Assembly (NCBI RefSeq): GCF_000600295.1
Contig: NZ_JEMG01000001.1
Location: 3,351,441 to 3,415,440, forward strand
DNA length: 64,000 nt
Source of the DNA: Hylemonella gracilis str. Niagara R
Lineage (GTDB): Bacteria > Pseudomonadota > Gammaproteobacteria > Burkholderiales > Burkholderiaceae_C
Direction: 5' to 3'
Shown here: positions 1 through 7,808 of the stretch, piece after piece
How the letters are laid out: every line of letters begins with the position of its first letter
Numbering within the stretch: the first letter of the stretch is position 1
Position numbers and translations under genes: made by a program
The notes under the pieces: generated by a model
What the model saw: the letters and a program-made list of their open reading frames with translations, nothing else
Databases searched by the model: none
What the model was told of the DNA's origin: nothing

Positions 1-36
1 TGCTATCCCTAGGATGCGCATGGAACCGTGCATCTC

Positions 37-70
37 AAAAAAAACCGCCGCAGGAGACTGCGGCGGTTTT
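37..70 (-). terminator. Rho-independent terminator
   Basis: A perfect 13-bp stem (41-53 with 58-70) with a GAGA tetraloop is bordered by an A run on the + strand at 37-44, which reads as a U run on the minus strand. It sits 24 bp beyond the stop codon of the metallo-beta-lactamase-fold gene and is the obvious terminator for it. The stem also ends in U residues on the other strand, so it may act in both directions. Confidence 0.85.
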
Positions 71-93
71 GTGCTGACGCCGAACGAAACCGC

Positions 94-1077
94 TCAGGCC
101 ACCGGCTTGAAGTCGTAACCCTGGCCCAGGGCCTCGATGCGGCCGAAGGCCGGGAAGGGGAAGTGGAAGCCACCCGCCAGGGTCTTGTCCTTCACGACCG
201 CCTCGAACACCCGGCGGCGGGTCTGGCGCGCTTCCTCGGGGTTCATGTCGAAAACCACGGCCCAGTCGGGGTTGCGGGCGAAGAGCTGGGGCACATTGGT
301 CAGGTCAGCCAGGTACATGAACTTCTGGCCCCGGCTTTGGGCCGTGACCGTGACCATGCCCGGCGTATGACCGTAGGCTGCGTCGGTGCGGATGCCGGGC
401 AGCAGTTCCTGGCCGGCCTGGAACGGGACCAGTTGGTCCGGCCCCAGCCCGCCAAAGACCCGGCGCACGTTCTGGAACGCGCCCTTGGCCGAGGCCGGGG
501 CGGCCTCCATCTTGGCGTCGTCCATCCAGAAGGCATGCTCCACGGCCGGCACCATGATCTTGGCCTTGGGGAAGACCAGTTGTCCGGCCTTGTTGCGCAG
601 GCCGTTGATGTGGTCGCCATGGTGGTGACTGATGACCACGGTGTCGATGTCCTCCACCTTGAAGCCGGCCGCGTTCAGATTGCCCACCAGACGCCCGGTG
701 GTCGGCGGTCCGTTGTCGGCGAAGCCGGTGTCGATCAGCACGCGACGCCCACCCGCGACGATCAGGAAGGCGGTGTAGGGCACGTCCACGTATTCGGTGG
801 GCAGGTTCTGCGAGCGCAGCAGCTCCTGCACCTCGGCCAGCGGCGCGTTGCGCACGAACTCGGCCTGCAGGGCACGGCGCACCACACCGTCGTTGAGCGC
901 GATGACCTCGAAGTCACCGACCTTCTGCTTGCGGTAGCCCACCTGGACCACACTGGGTGCGCCGAAGTCCTGGGCCTGGGCCTGCAAAGGCAGCAAGGAC
1001 ACGCCGAGGTAGGTGGCCATGGAAGCCGCGGCAGCCGCGCCGCCTCCGACCAACAGATCACGTCGACTCATCTTCAT
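94..1077 (-). CDS. MBL-fold metallo-hydrolase, Tat-exported
   Basis: A 327-residue protein of the metallo-beta-lactamase superfamily. The N-terminus has a twin-arginine motif (SRRDLL, residues 4-9) followed by an Ala-rich hydrophobic stretch and an AQA cleavage-like site near 33-36, so export by the Tat system to the periplasm is expected. The zinc-binding HHHGDH motif is at 151-156, with later candidate ligands in GHTPG, LADLT and GFHFP. The start at 1077 is chosen because AGGAG lies 8 bases upstream; a longer frame to 1395 has no support. Substrate is unknown; exported MBL proteins of this style include lactonase-like and hydrolase-like enzymes. It is monocistronic, ending in the terminator at 37-70. 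Confidence 0.85.
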   Translation of the reverse strand: MKMSRRDLLVGGGAAAAASMATYLGVSLLPLQAQAQDFGAPSVVQVGYRKQKVGDFEVIALNDGVVRRALQAEFVRNAPLAEVQELLRSQNLPTEYVDVPYTAFLIVAGGRRVLIDTGFADNGPPTTGRLVGNLNAAGFKVEDIDTVVISHHHGDHINGLRNKAGQLVFPKAKIMVPAVEHAFWMDDAKMEAAPASAKGAFQNVRRVFGGLGPDQLVPFQAGQELLPGIRTDAAYGHTPGMVTVTAQSRGQKFMYLADLTNVPQLFARNPDWAVVFDMNPEEARQTRRRVFEAVVKDKTLAGGFHFPFPAFGRIEALGQGYDFKPVA

Positions 1078-1204
1078 GGGTATCGCTCCTAGGTTTGGGG
1101 TTGGAAGAAACCGGCGAATGCTGAAGCAAGCCATGCCAGCGCGCAAGTTGCATCTCGGCAAAGGCCCGCGCGGCGTGGGGAGACGCGGTTCAAGGCCAGC
1201 CCCG

Positions 1205-1230
1205 CTGCGGCAGCAGGGCCTGCAGCTGCG
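1205..1230. repeat. 26-bp direct repeat, copy 1
   Basis: This 26-bp sequence is identical to 2107-2132 and in the same orientation. Copy 2 lies inside the 3' end of the HAD hydrolase gene, where the minus strand encodes QLQALLPQ; copy 1 lies between the MBL and CPBP genes and reads QLQALLPQ followed soon by a stop. The two copies bracket the CPBP protease gene. Confidence 0.8.
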
Positions 1231-1266
1231 ACTTGCTAGACTGCGCGCCTTTTCAAGAAAGGTGCC

Positions 1267-2028
1267 ATGCCGCTCCTGCATTTGCGCTTGCTGCTCCCCA
1301 CTCTCACGCTCGCCTTGGGCACCGGCCTGGGTTTCATCCAGCCCATCGGCCTGCTGCTGGGCAGTGCTTTCGTCATCGTCCTTCTGGTCGGACAAGCGCG
1401 TCTGCCGGACTGGTTATGGCTGCCTATGATCCTGCTCGGCGGCATCGCCCTGGCAGCACACCTCGTACCCGGTTTCAGCACCTGGCAACTGTGGCAGCCG
1501 CGCCTCATCAGCACGGACGCGACGCCTTACGCTCTGCGCCTGTCCTGGGACAAGCTGCTGCTGGGCACTGCCCTGCTCGCCTGGTGGTTGGGGCAAGCAC
1601 ACAGGTCTGTCATTTCGCTGAAGCATGCCTGGCTGACATGCATCGCCACCTTGCTGCTCATGCCTCTGCTGGCCATGGCGCTGGGCCTGGTCGCTTGGCA
1701 ACCCAAATGGCCGCAGGGCCTGCTCTTGTGGCTGGCGGTCAATCTCGGTGTAGCGGTGCTGGCGGAGGAATTGCTGTTTCGCGGTCTGTTGCAGACTGCC
1801 CTGATCAAGCGCCTGGGCGTCTGGCCTGGCTTGCTGTTGGCGGCGGGCCTGTTCGGTGCGGCCCACCTGCCTTTCAACGCACTATTTGCCGTGGTGGCGA
1901 CCTGCGCAGGCCTCGGCTACGGCCTGGCCTTTCACTACAGCGGCCGCCTGAGCCTGGCCATCGCGCTGCACGCAGCGGTCAATCTTCTGCATATCTTGCT
2001 GTTGAGCTATCCGTTACGTTTGGCGTGA
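1267..2028 (+). CDS. CPBP-family intramembrane metalloprotease
   Basis: A 253-residue polytopic membrane protein with about seven hydrophobic segments. It carries the CAAX-protease/bacteriocin-processing (CPBP, Abi) motifs in order: EELLFR (residues 167-172), a conserved His in the next segment (H200 in GAAHLPF), and HAAVN (235-239). These motifs form the glutamate/histidine metal site within the membrane in this family. Family roles include prenyl-protein processing, bacteriocin immunity and unassigned membrane proteolysis; nothing here indicates which. It is a single gene on the + strand between two minus-strand genes and is bracketed by a 26-bp direct repeat, so it may have been inserted or duplicated locally. 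Confidence 0.85.
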   Translation: MPLLHLRLLLPTLTLALGTGLGFIQPIGLLLGSAFVIVLLVGQARLPDWLWLPMILLGGIALAAHLVPGFSTWQLWQPRLISTDATPYALRLSWDKLLLGTALLAWWLGQAHRSVISLKHAWLTCIATLLLMPLLAMALGLVAWQPKWPQGLLLWLAVNLGVAVLAEELLFRGLLQTALIKRLGVWPGLLLAAGLFGAAHLPFNALFAVVATCAGLGYGLAFHYSGRLSLAIALHAAVNLLHILLLSYPLRLA

Positions 2029-2067
2029 CGGCAATGCGGTAAGGCGTCCAGCCGCATATCGATGGCT

Positions 2068-2727
2068 TCAGCGTCGAGATCCCGCCATTCCCATTGCGGG
2101 CATCCACTGCGGCAGCAGGGCCTGCAGCTGCGCACCCAGCCGCTCGGGCTGCGTGCAGTGGATCGCCTGCCAGCCCAGGCCACGCGCGGCCTCGACGTTG
2201 GCCTGCATGTCGTCGATGAAAACGGTGCGGGCTGGCTCCAGACCGTGGCGGGACTCGAGCAGGCGGTAGATTTCCGCTTGCGGCTTGGCCAGTTGCACGT
2301 CGCCCGAGAAGATGCCGCCGTCGAACCAGCCGATGAATTCGTGCCGCTGCTCCAGCACCCGCGCATAAGGTGCCGGCATGTTGGACAGGTAATACAGCCG
2401 CAGGTCACCGGCAGCGTCGCGCCGTTCGCGCAGGCGCGCCAGCAAGGCCACCGTGGCGTCGATGGGGGCGAGCCGTTCGCCGATGGGCGCGAGCAAATCA
2501 TGCAGCGCATCGCCCGGCAGGGACAGGCGCGCCGCGATGCGTGCGACCGCCTCGTCCAGCGCGTGGTCGCCGCGGTCGAAGCCCTGCCAATCCTCGTGAT
2601 GGAACAGGGACCGCGCCAGGTCCTCCGCCGCCTGCGCGGTGGGCGTGAGGTGCGGAAAATGGCGCCGCACCAGCTCGGCCGGCTGCCAGGTGAACAGCAC
2701 TGCGCCGAAATCGAAGACGATGTTCAT
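2068..2727 (-). CDS. HAD-superfamily hydrolase (YihX-like)
   Basis: A 219-residue haloacid-dehalogenase-fold phosphatase. Motif I is VFDFGAVL (nucleophile D6; the +2 residue is Gly, as in the YihX subgroup), motif II is YYLSNMP, motif III is the Lys in AKPQAEIY, and motif IV is VFIDDMQ. An alpha-helical cap lies between motifs I and II. The ATG at 2727 overlaps the pgi stop by 4 bases (ATGA), so the two are translationally coupled. E. coli YihX acts on alpha-glucose-1-phosphate, and linkage with glucose-6-phosphate isomerase makes a sugar phosphate a reasonable substrate here; that is inference. Confidence 0.85.
   Translation of the reverse strand: MNIVFDFGAVLFTWQPAELVRRHFPHLTPTAQAAEDLARSLFHHEDWQGFDRGDHALDEAVARIAARLSLPGDALHDLLAPIGERLAPIDATVALLARLRERRDAAGDLRLYYLSNMPAPYARVLEQRHEFIGWFDGGIFSGDVQLAKPQAEIYRLLESRHGLEPARTVFIDDMQANVEAARGLGWQAIHCTQPERLGAQLQALLPQWMPAMGMAGSRR
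2107..2132. repeat. 26-bp direct repeat, copy 2
   Basis: Identical to 1205-1230. It lies within the last part of the HAD hydrolase gene, about 900 bp from copy 1. Confidence 0.8.
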
Positions 2728-4322
2728 GCGCGCAGCCGCGCCAGCAAGCCCGCTGTCGAGCCGTCCAGGCCACTCGCGTCGCCGCTGGTCAGACGCGGCT
2801 CGATGTCCAGGGCCAGCACCTTGCCCAGCTCGACACCGAACTGGTCGAAGCTGTTGATGCCCCAGAGCGCGCCGGCCGCGAACACGCGGTGCTCGTAGAG
2901 TGCGATCAGCGCGCCCAGGCTTTCGGGCGTCAGCGCCTCCAGCAGCAGGAAAGTGCTGGGCCGGTTGCCCGGCATGTGACGGTGGCCGTCCTCGGTATGA
3001 CGGCCCTGCATGAAGGCTTGCGCCTGCGCCAGCGCGTTGGCCAGCAGCTTGACGTGGTGACCGGGCAGATCGTGCAGGGCACGCTTGACGGCCACGAACT
3101 CCATGGGGATCACGTCGCTGCCCTGGTGCAACATCTGGAAGTAAGCGTGCTGGCCGTTGGCCGCCGGTTCGCCCCAGACCACGGGCGCGGTGGCATAGGG
3201 CAGGGTCTCGCCCGCCATGTCCACGCGCTTGCCATTGCTCTCCATCGCCAGCTGCTGCAGGTAGGCCGGCAGGCAGCTCAGCCCGCTGTGGTAAGGCGCG
3301 ATGTTGCGGCTGCCGAAGCCGTGGAAATTGCGGTGCCAGATGTCGAGCAAGGCCATGCGCACGGGCAGGTTTTTTTCCAGCGGAGCCTCGCGAAAATGCC
3401 GGTCCATCGCATGCGCGCCCGCGAGCAGGGCGCGGAAGCGCTCGGCCCCCACGGCGATGGCGATCATCAGCCCGATGGACGACCACATGGAATAACGCCC
3501 GCCGACCCAGTCCCAGAATGGGAAGGTGCGTGTGGCACCGAAGGCCGCGGCCGCCGCGGTGTTGCTGGTCAGGGCGCAGAAGTGGCGCTCCATGTAGCGC
3601 GCCATGTCCGCCGGGTTGCGCGGTTCGTCGTGGTAGCCGATCTTGCCCAGGAACCAGTCCCGCGCCGTGCAGGCATTGGTCATGGTCTCCATGGTCGTGA
3701 AAGTCTTGGAGGCCACGAGGAACACGGTGCGCTCGGGCCGCAGGCTGCGCAACACGGCGCTCAGTTCATGCCCGTCCACGCTGGAGACGAAGTGGTAACG
3801 CTTGCGGTGGTCCACGTACGGGTCCAGCGCCTGCACGGCCAGCAGTGGGCCGAGGTCCGAGCCGCCGATGCCGATGTTGACCACGTCGGTGATGTCGGCG
3901 TCCGTGCGCACCGACTCGGCGTAGGCCAACATGGCGTCCAGCACGGTGTGCACCTCGGTGAGGGCGGGGCGCAGGCTGTCTGGCAGGCCCAGGGCCGCGC
4001 TGCGCGGATGGCGCAGCAGCCAGTGCATGGCCGCGCGGTCCTCGGTGCGGTTGACGTGCTCGCCCGCGAACATGGCGTCGCGCTGGGCTTCCAGACCGCA
4101 CTGGCGCGCCAGCTCGGTCAGGGCGTCGTTGATCTCATCGTCCACCAGGTTCTTGGACAGGTCGGCGAAGACCTGGGGCGCCTGCAGGCTGTAGCGCTCG
4201 AAGCGCCCGGCATCGCGCGCGAAGGCCTCGCGCAGATCCAGGGCGCGGCCCTGGCGTTCGTACAGATCCTGCAACAGGCCCCAGGCAGGCGCGCGGTCAC
4301 AGCGCGTGGCTTGCGTCGTCAA
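2724..4322 (-). CDS. pgi: Glucose-6-phosphate isomerase
   Basis: A 532-residue cytoplasmic enzyme interconverting glucose-6-phosphate and fructose-6-phosphate. Diagnostic stretches are VNIGIGGSDLGP (sugar-phosphate loop), LVASKTFTTMET, GRYSMWSSIGL and the C-terminal FDQFGVELGKVLA, in the usual order and at near-normal length for the family (about 550). The start is a TTG at 4322, supported by GAAGGGGA about 5 bases upstream; no ATG fits better. It follows transaldolase on the same strand with a 25-bp gap and overlaps the HAD gene by 4 bases, giving a tal-pgi-HAD operon. In an organism using the Entner-Doudoroff route it would recycle fructose-6-phosphate. Confidence 0.96.
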   Translation of the reverse strand: MTTQATRCDRAPAWGLLQDLYERQGRALDLREAFARDAGRFERYSLQAPQVFADLSKNLVDDEINDALTELARQCGLEAQRDAMFAGEHVNRTEDRAAMHWLLRHPRSAALGLPDSLRPALTEVHTVLDAMLAYAESVRTDADITDVVNIGIGGSDLGPLLAVQALDPYVDHRKRYHFVSSVDGHELSAVLRSLRPERTVFLVASKTFTTMETMTNACTARDWFLGKIGYHDEPRNPADMARYMERHFCALTSNTAAAAAFGATRTFPFWDWVGGRYSMWSSIGLMIAIAVGAERFRALLAGAHAMDRHFREAPLEKNLPVRMALLDIWHRNFHGFGSRNIAPYHSGLSCLPAYLQQLAMESNGKRVDMAGETLPYATAPVVWGEPAANGQHAYFQMLHQGSDVIPMEFVAVKRALHDLPGHHVKLLANALAQAQAFMQGRHTEDGHRHMPGNRPSTFLLLEALTPESLGALIALYEHRVFAAGALWGINSFDQFGVELGKVLALDIEPRLTSGDASGLDGSTAGLLARLRA

Positions 4323-4347
4323 TGCGGTCCCCTTCTTTTGTTTGAAT

Positions 4348-5295
4348 TCAAACGGTCTGGATCAGTTGCTCAAGCTTCACCGCGTCGGCGGCGAAGGCGC
4401 GGATGCCCTCGGCCAGTTTTTCGGTGGCCATGGCGTCCTCGTTGAGCGCGTAGCGGAAACCCGCTTCGTCGTACAACACGGGCGACAAATCCAGCGCGCG
4501 CGCGGCGGCCGGATCCAGGTGGCGGGTCACCGGGGCCTCGCTGGCGGCCAGTTGGGCCAGCAGCTCAGGCGCGATGGTCAGCAGGTCACAGCCAGCCAAC
4601 GCGGTGATCTGCCCGACGTTGCGAAAGCTTGCCCCCATGATCTCGGTATGGATGCCGAAGCGCTTGTAGTGCTCGAAGATGCGACGCACCGAGCGCACGC
4701 CGGGGTCGTTGGCCCCCGCGTTCGCGGCCTCGTCCCAGGCAGCGCCCGCGTTTTTCTTGTACCAGTCGTAGATGCGCCCGACAAAGGGCGAGATCAGCCG
4801 CACGCCGGCCTGGCCACAGGCCACGGCCTGGGCAAAGGAAAACAGCAAAGTCAAATTGGTGTGGACACCCTCGCGCTCCAGCGCTGCTGCGGCCTGGATG
4901 CCCTCCCAGGTGGCCGCGACCTTGATGAGCACCCGGCGCGTGTCCACGCCCTCGGCACGGTAGAGCGCGAGGATGCGCTTCGCCCGCGCCACGGTGGCCG
5001 CCACGTCGAAGCTGAGGCGGGCGTCCACCTCGGTCGACACCCGACCCGGAATCAGGGCCAGGATCTCGCGGCCGAAGCGCACGAGCAGGCGATCGACGAT
5101 CTCGTCCATCGGCAGGCCCGGATGCCGCGTCACGGTGTCCTTGAGCAGCGGCGCGTAATCCGGCTTCTGCACCGCCTTGAGGATGAGGGAGGGATTGGTG
5201 GTCGCGTCCTGGGGCGCGTAAGCGGCGAGCTGCCGGAAGTCTCCGGTGTCGGCCACCACCACGGTGTACTGTCGCAGGGCTTCAAGTTGGTTCAT
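4348..5295 (-). CDS. tal: Transaldolase
   Basis: A 315-residue class I aldolase of the non-oxidative pentose phosphate pathway that moves a dihydroxyacetone unit between sugar phosphates. The N-terminal [13 protein letters not shown] and [10 protein letters not shown] signatures, the Schiff-base lysine in [11 protein letters not shown] and the late [10 protein letters not shown] are all present. The start [10 protein letters not shown] at 5295 is preferred because it aligns with the usual transaldolase N-terminus; an ATG four codons upstream (5307) has a GAGG nearby and is possible. It is the first gene of an operon with pgi and the HAD hydrolase. Confidence 0.95.
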   Translation of the reverse strand: MNQLEALRQYTVVVADTGDFRQLAAYAPQDATTNPSLILKAVQKPDYAPLLKDTVTRHPGLPMDEIVDRLLVRFGREILALIPGRVSTEVDARLSFDVAATVARAKRILALYRAEGVDTRRVLIKVAATWEGIQAAAALEREGVHTNLTLLFSFAQAVACGQAGVRLISPFVGRIYDWYKKNAGAAWDEAANAGANDPGVRSVRRIFEHYKRFGIHTEIMGASFRNVGQITALAGCDLLTIAPELLAQLAASEAPVTRHLDPAAARALDLSPVLYDEAGFRYALNEDAMATEKLAEGIRAFAADAVKLEQLIQTV

Positions 5296-5365
5296 GGCGG
5301 GGCTCATTATGGCCTCGGCGCGTGACCCTTGGGCCGGGGCCTGTTTGCGGCGCGCGTCCGCCCCA

Positions 5366-5400
5366 TGAAAACGGGCGCCCGATGAGCCATCGGGCGCCCG
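5366..5400 (-). terminator. Rho-independent terminator of dadA
   Basis: A perfect 13-bp GC-rich stem (5372-5384 with 5388-5400) has a 3-base loop and, on the minus strand, is followed by TTTT. It lies 40 bp beyond the dadA stop and separates dadA from transaldolase. Confidence 0.8.
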
Positions 5401-5439
5401 CGTGCGGGACGGCATTCAGACCGTCACGTCATCCGACCT

Positions 5440-6696
5440 TCACGCCGTCTTCAGCGTCGGCGCACTGGTGGGCACGGCGCCGCCGCTCTGCTGCACCACC
5501 TCGGCCACCATGTCGGCTGTCACGGCGCAGAGCGTCCAGCCCAGGTGGCCGTGGCCCGTGTTGTAGAACACATTGGCGCGCCGCCCGCGGCCCACGCGGG
5601 GCATCATGTCCGGCATCATGGGACGCAGGCCGGCCCAGGGCGTGACCTGACGCGTGCTCACGCCGGGGAAGCATTGGTTCACCCAGTCCACCAGCGGGCG
5701 GATGCGGTCAGCGCGGATGTCCTTGTTGTAGCCGTTGTACTCGGCCGTGCCCGCCACGCGCAGGCGGTCGGCGCCCAGGCGGCTGGTGACGAGCTTGGCG
5801 GCGTCGTCCAGCAGGCTGACATTGGGCGCGGCGGCCTGGCTCGTGGCGTCCTGCAGGTTCACGGTGATGGAGTAGCCCTTGACCGGGTAGATGTTCACGC
5901 GGTCGCCCAGTTGGGAGGCGAAGGCACGGCTCTTGACGCCCGCGCAGACCACCAGACCGTCGAAGCCCAGCGTCTCTTCACCCTCGCCCGAACGCACCGT
6001 CACGCGTGCACGCTGGCCGTCGCTGTCCAGGCGCAGCACTTCCTGTCCGTAGAGGGTCTTCACGCCGCGACGCTCGGCGGCGATGGCCAGACCGTTGGTG
6101 AACTTGTGGATGTCGCCCGTCGAATCGCTCTCGGTGTAATAGCCCCCGTGGTAGTCACCCGCGAGCGTGGGTTCGATGGCGCGCATTTCCTCGGGCGTCA
6201 CCGCGCGGCGCTCCAGGCCGCCAGCGGCCAGCAGCTTGGATACCTTGGCCGCGTTGTCGAATTCCTGCTTGCTGCGGTAGATGTGCAGGATGCCTTGCTT
6301 CTTCAGGTCAAAGTCCAGCCCTTCTGCCTCTGCCCAGGCGAACATGTGCTGGCGCGCGGCGATGGCCAGGCGCGTGGTTTCGATGGTGTTCTGCTTGTAC
6401 TTGCCCAGGTTGAAGAGGAACTCGGCGAACCAGCTGAACTTGTGCCAGCTCGGCTTGGGGTTGACCAGCAGGGGGGCGTCGCTCTTGAGCATCCACTTCA
6501 GGCCCTTGATGATGGTCGAGGGATGGTTCCAGACCTCGGCGTTGGAAGCCGAAAGCTGGCCGCCGTTGGCGTAGGACGTTTCCATGGCCGCGTAGCGGTT
6601 TTGTTCGAACAGGGTGACGGAGTAGCCACGCAGCGACAGGGCGTAGGCTGTGGTGACGCCGGTGATGCCGGCGCCGATGACGGCGATGGTTTTCAT
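5440..6696 (-). CDS. dadA: D-amino acid dehydrogenase (DadA-like), glycine-riboswitch controlled
   Basis: A 418-residue FAD-dependent DAO-superfamily enzyme. The N-terminal dinucleotide-binding motif GAGITGVTTAYAL (residues 7-19) is followed by a basic loop and YANGGQLSASNAEVW, typical of DadA; the C-terminal WAGLRPMMPDMMP and NTGHGHLGWT complete the FAD/substrate fold. DadA normally oxidises D-alanine and other D-amino acids to keto acids, passing electrons to the respiratory chain at the inner membrane face. The start at 6696 has GGAG 8 bases upstream. The striking feature is the tandem glycine riboswitch just upstream (6770-6968), which suggests the enzyme serves glycine or glycine-linked catabolism, perhaps as a glycine oxidase/dehydrogenase. 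Confidence 0.9.
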   Translation of the reverse strand: MKTIAVIGAGITGVTTAYALSLRGYSVTLFEQNRYAAMETSYANGGQLSASNAEVWNHPSTIIKGLKWMLKSDAPLLVNPKPSWHKFSWFAEFLFNLGKYKQNTIETTRLAIAARQHMFAWAEAEGLDFDLKKQGILHIYRSKQEFDNAAKVSKLLAAGGLERRAVTPEEMRAIEPTLAGDYHGGYYTESDSTGDIHKFTNGLAIAAERRGVKTLYGQEVLRLDSDGQRARVTVRSGEGEETLGFDGLVVCAGVKSRAFASQLGDRVNIYPVKGYSITVNLQDATSQAAAPNVSLLDDAAKLVTSRLGADRLRVAGTAEYNGYNKDIRADRIRPLVDWVNQCFPGVSTRQVTPWAGLRPMMPDMMPRVGRGRRANVFYNTGHGHLGWTLCAVTADMVAEVVQQSGGAVPTSAPTLKTA

Positions 6697-6769
6697 GGAA
6701 AGCACTCCAAACGTCGTTGAGGAAGGCGCCAACACATGCCATGCAAGCAATGCATGTGCCATGCGCGCC

Positions 6770-6968
6770 CCCTCTGTTTGGAACCTGAGAGATTCACGCC
6801 GTCATCCGTTGAAGAACGATGAGGCGCTTGCTCCTGCGGTGCACCGCGTTGACGAAACGCAGTGGCTCTTCAGAGTGTGAATAGATCTTGACCGGTCCTT
6901 TTGCCTGAGAGTTTCCGGGGCGGTTGCTCCTTCGGCGCCGTCGCGCGGTGGCGGCGGTCTCTCCCGAT
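6770..6968 (-). promoter_or_regulatory. Tandem glycine riboswitch
   Basis: The minus strand shows two consecutive gcvT-type aptamers. The first (about 6968-6895) begins GGGAGAGACCGCC, contains GGCGCCGAAGGAGCAA and ends CTCTCAGGCAAAAGGACC. The second (about 6870-6770) has CACTCTGAAGAG, GGTGCACCGCAGGAGCAAG and ATCTCTCAGGTTCCAAACAG. These are the conserved core elements of the cooperative tandem glycine riboswitch. It ends about 75 bp before the dadA ATG. In most bacteria this element is an ON switch for glycine cleavage; here it controls dadA. No separate hairpin-plus-U-run terminator is obvious between aptamer 2 and the ATG, so control may act on translation. Confidence 0.93.
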
Positions 6969-7099
6969 CAAGGGGTGCCACGGATGTGGCTGGACCGGAT
7001 TCTACCGTGACCACGCCGGATCGGCCAGCGGCACAGGTGTGGCTTCGGTCACAAATGCTCACGATTCGCCGCGCGCGGTGGCGGCACCGCGATGCGCCA

Positions 7100-7115
7100 C
7101 TTAATTTGCGCTTAA
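7100..7115 (+). promoter_or_regulatory. PmrA/QseB-type response-regulator box (CTTAA-N6-CTTAA)
   Basis: A perfect direct repeat of CTTAA with an 11-bp period lies 57 bp upstream of the first gene of the hemolysin-family operon. This is the arrangement recognised by PmrA/QseB-family OmpR-type regulators. It stands out in GC-rich DNA, and a QseB-like regulator is encoded immediately after the operon (12805-13482). The 476-bp gap 6697-7172 therefore holds the riboswitch, two divergent promoters and this box. Confidence 0.6.
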
Positions 7116-7172
7116 GGCTCGGCGCCCAAGATCACGCCATCCCAACCACGCCCCTCGCGCAAAGGATTGCAC

Positions 7173-7808
7173 ATGCTGGCCCAGGTATCCCACCATCCTT
7201 CCAACGGTCTCTCGGTCGCCGCACTGCCCCCGGGCCGGCGGCACCTCGCTGTCCACGCCGTGGACGATGAAGAGCGCGTTCAGGTCGAACGCTTCATCCA
7301 CGATGTCTATCTGGAACGTTACGGCGCCCGTGTCCGCCATTTCGCGCCCATGCTGGTCAGCCTGCGCGACGAGGCTGGCGACATCAGCGCCGCCGCCGGC
7401 TACCGCGTCGCGGACGGCGGCCCGCTGTTCCTGGAGCGTTACCTGTCCGACCCCGTCGAAGCCCTGCTCGGGCGCGACAGCCCCGCGGGCGTCTCGCGCG
7501 CGCGCATCGTCGAGGTAGGCCACCTCTCGGCCGTACAGCCCGGCGCGGGCAAGCGTCTGATCCACCTCATGGGGCCACACCTGGCCAGCCTGGACCTGGA
7601 ATGGGTGGTCAGCACCCTGACGCAGGAACTGCAGCACCTCTTCGTGCGCCTGGGCATCACGCCGCTGGCGCTGGGCATGGCCGACCCCGCCCAACTCGGC
7701 GCCGACGCGGCGGACTGGGGCAGCTACTACGACCACCGTCCGGTGGTCGTGGCCGGCCGCCTCGACCTGGGCCTGCGCGCGCTCGCCCGGCGCTGGAGCC
7801 TGTCATGA
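7173..7808 (+). CDS. Thermostable hemolysin family protein (GNAT/LuxI-like fold suspected)
   Basis: A 211-residue protein matching the thermostable hemolysin family by its pattern: RFIHDVYLERYGARV, then APMLVSL, GYR, LFLERYLSDPVE, SRARIVEVGHLSA and LGITPLALGMADP. The family name comes from a Vibrio haemolysin, but the arrangement resembles an acyltransferase or autoinducer-synthase core more than a toxin, and no signal peptide is present. The ATG at 7173 has AAAGGA 7 bases upstream. It is first in an operon and overlaps the next gene by 4 bases (ATGA). A role in condensing an activated acyl group with a small acceptor, using the neighbouring ligase, is inference. Confidence 0.75.
   Translation: MLAQVSHHPSNGLSVAALPPGRRHLAVHAVDDEERVQVERFIHDVYLERYGARVRHFAPMLVSLRDEAGDISAAAGYRVADGGPLFLERYLSDPVEALLGRDSPAGVSRARIVEVGHLSAVQPGAGKRLIHLMGPHLASLDLEWVVSTLTQELQHLFVRLGITPLALGMADPAQLGADAADWGSYYDHRPVVVAGRLDLGLRALARRWSLS

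Noticed and set aside
28..1092. 354-residue ORF on the + strand over the MBL gene
   Set aside because: It is antisense to a well-supported gene, has no recognisable domain and low-complexity His/Gly/Gln-rich composition typical of GC-rich shadow frames.
2889..4445. 518-residue ORF on the + strand opposite pgi
   Set aside because: Antisense shadow of pgi and part of transaldolase; no domain or ribosome-binding site.
7173..7808. True secreted hemolysin toxin
   Set aside because: No signal peptide or membrane-active segment is visible, and it is coupled to biosynthetic enzymes; only the family name suggests a toxin.
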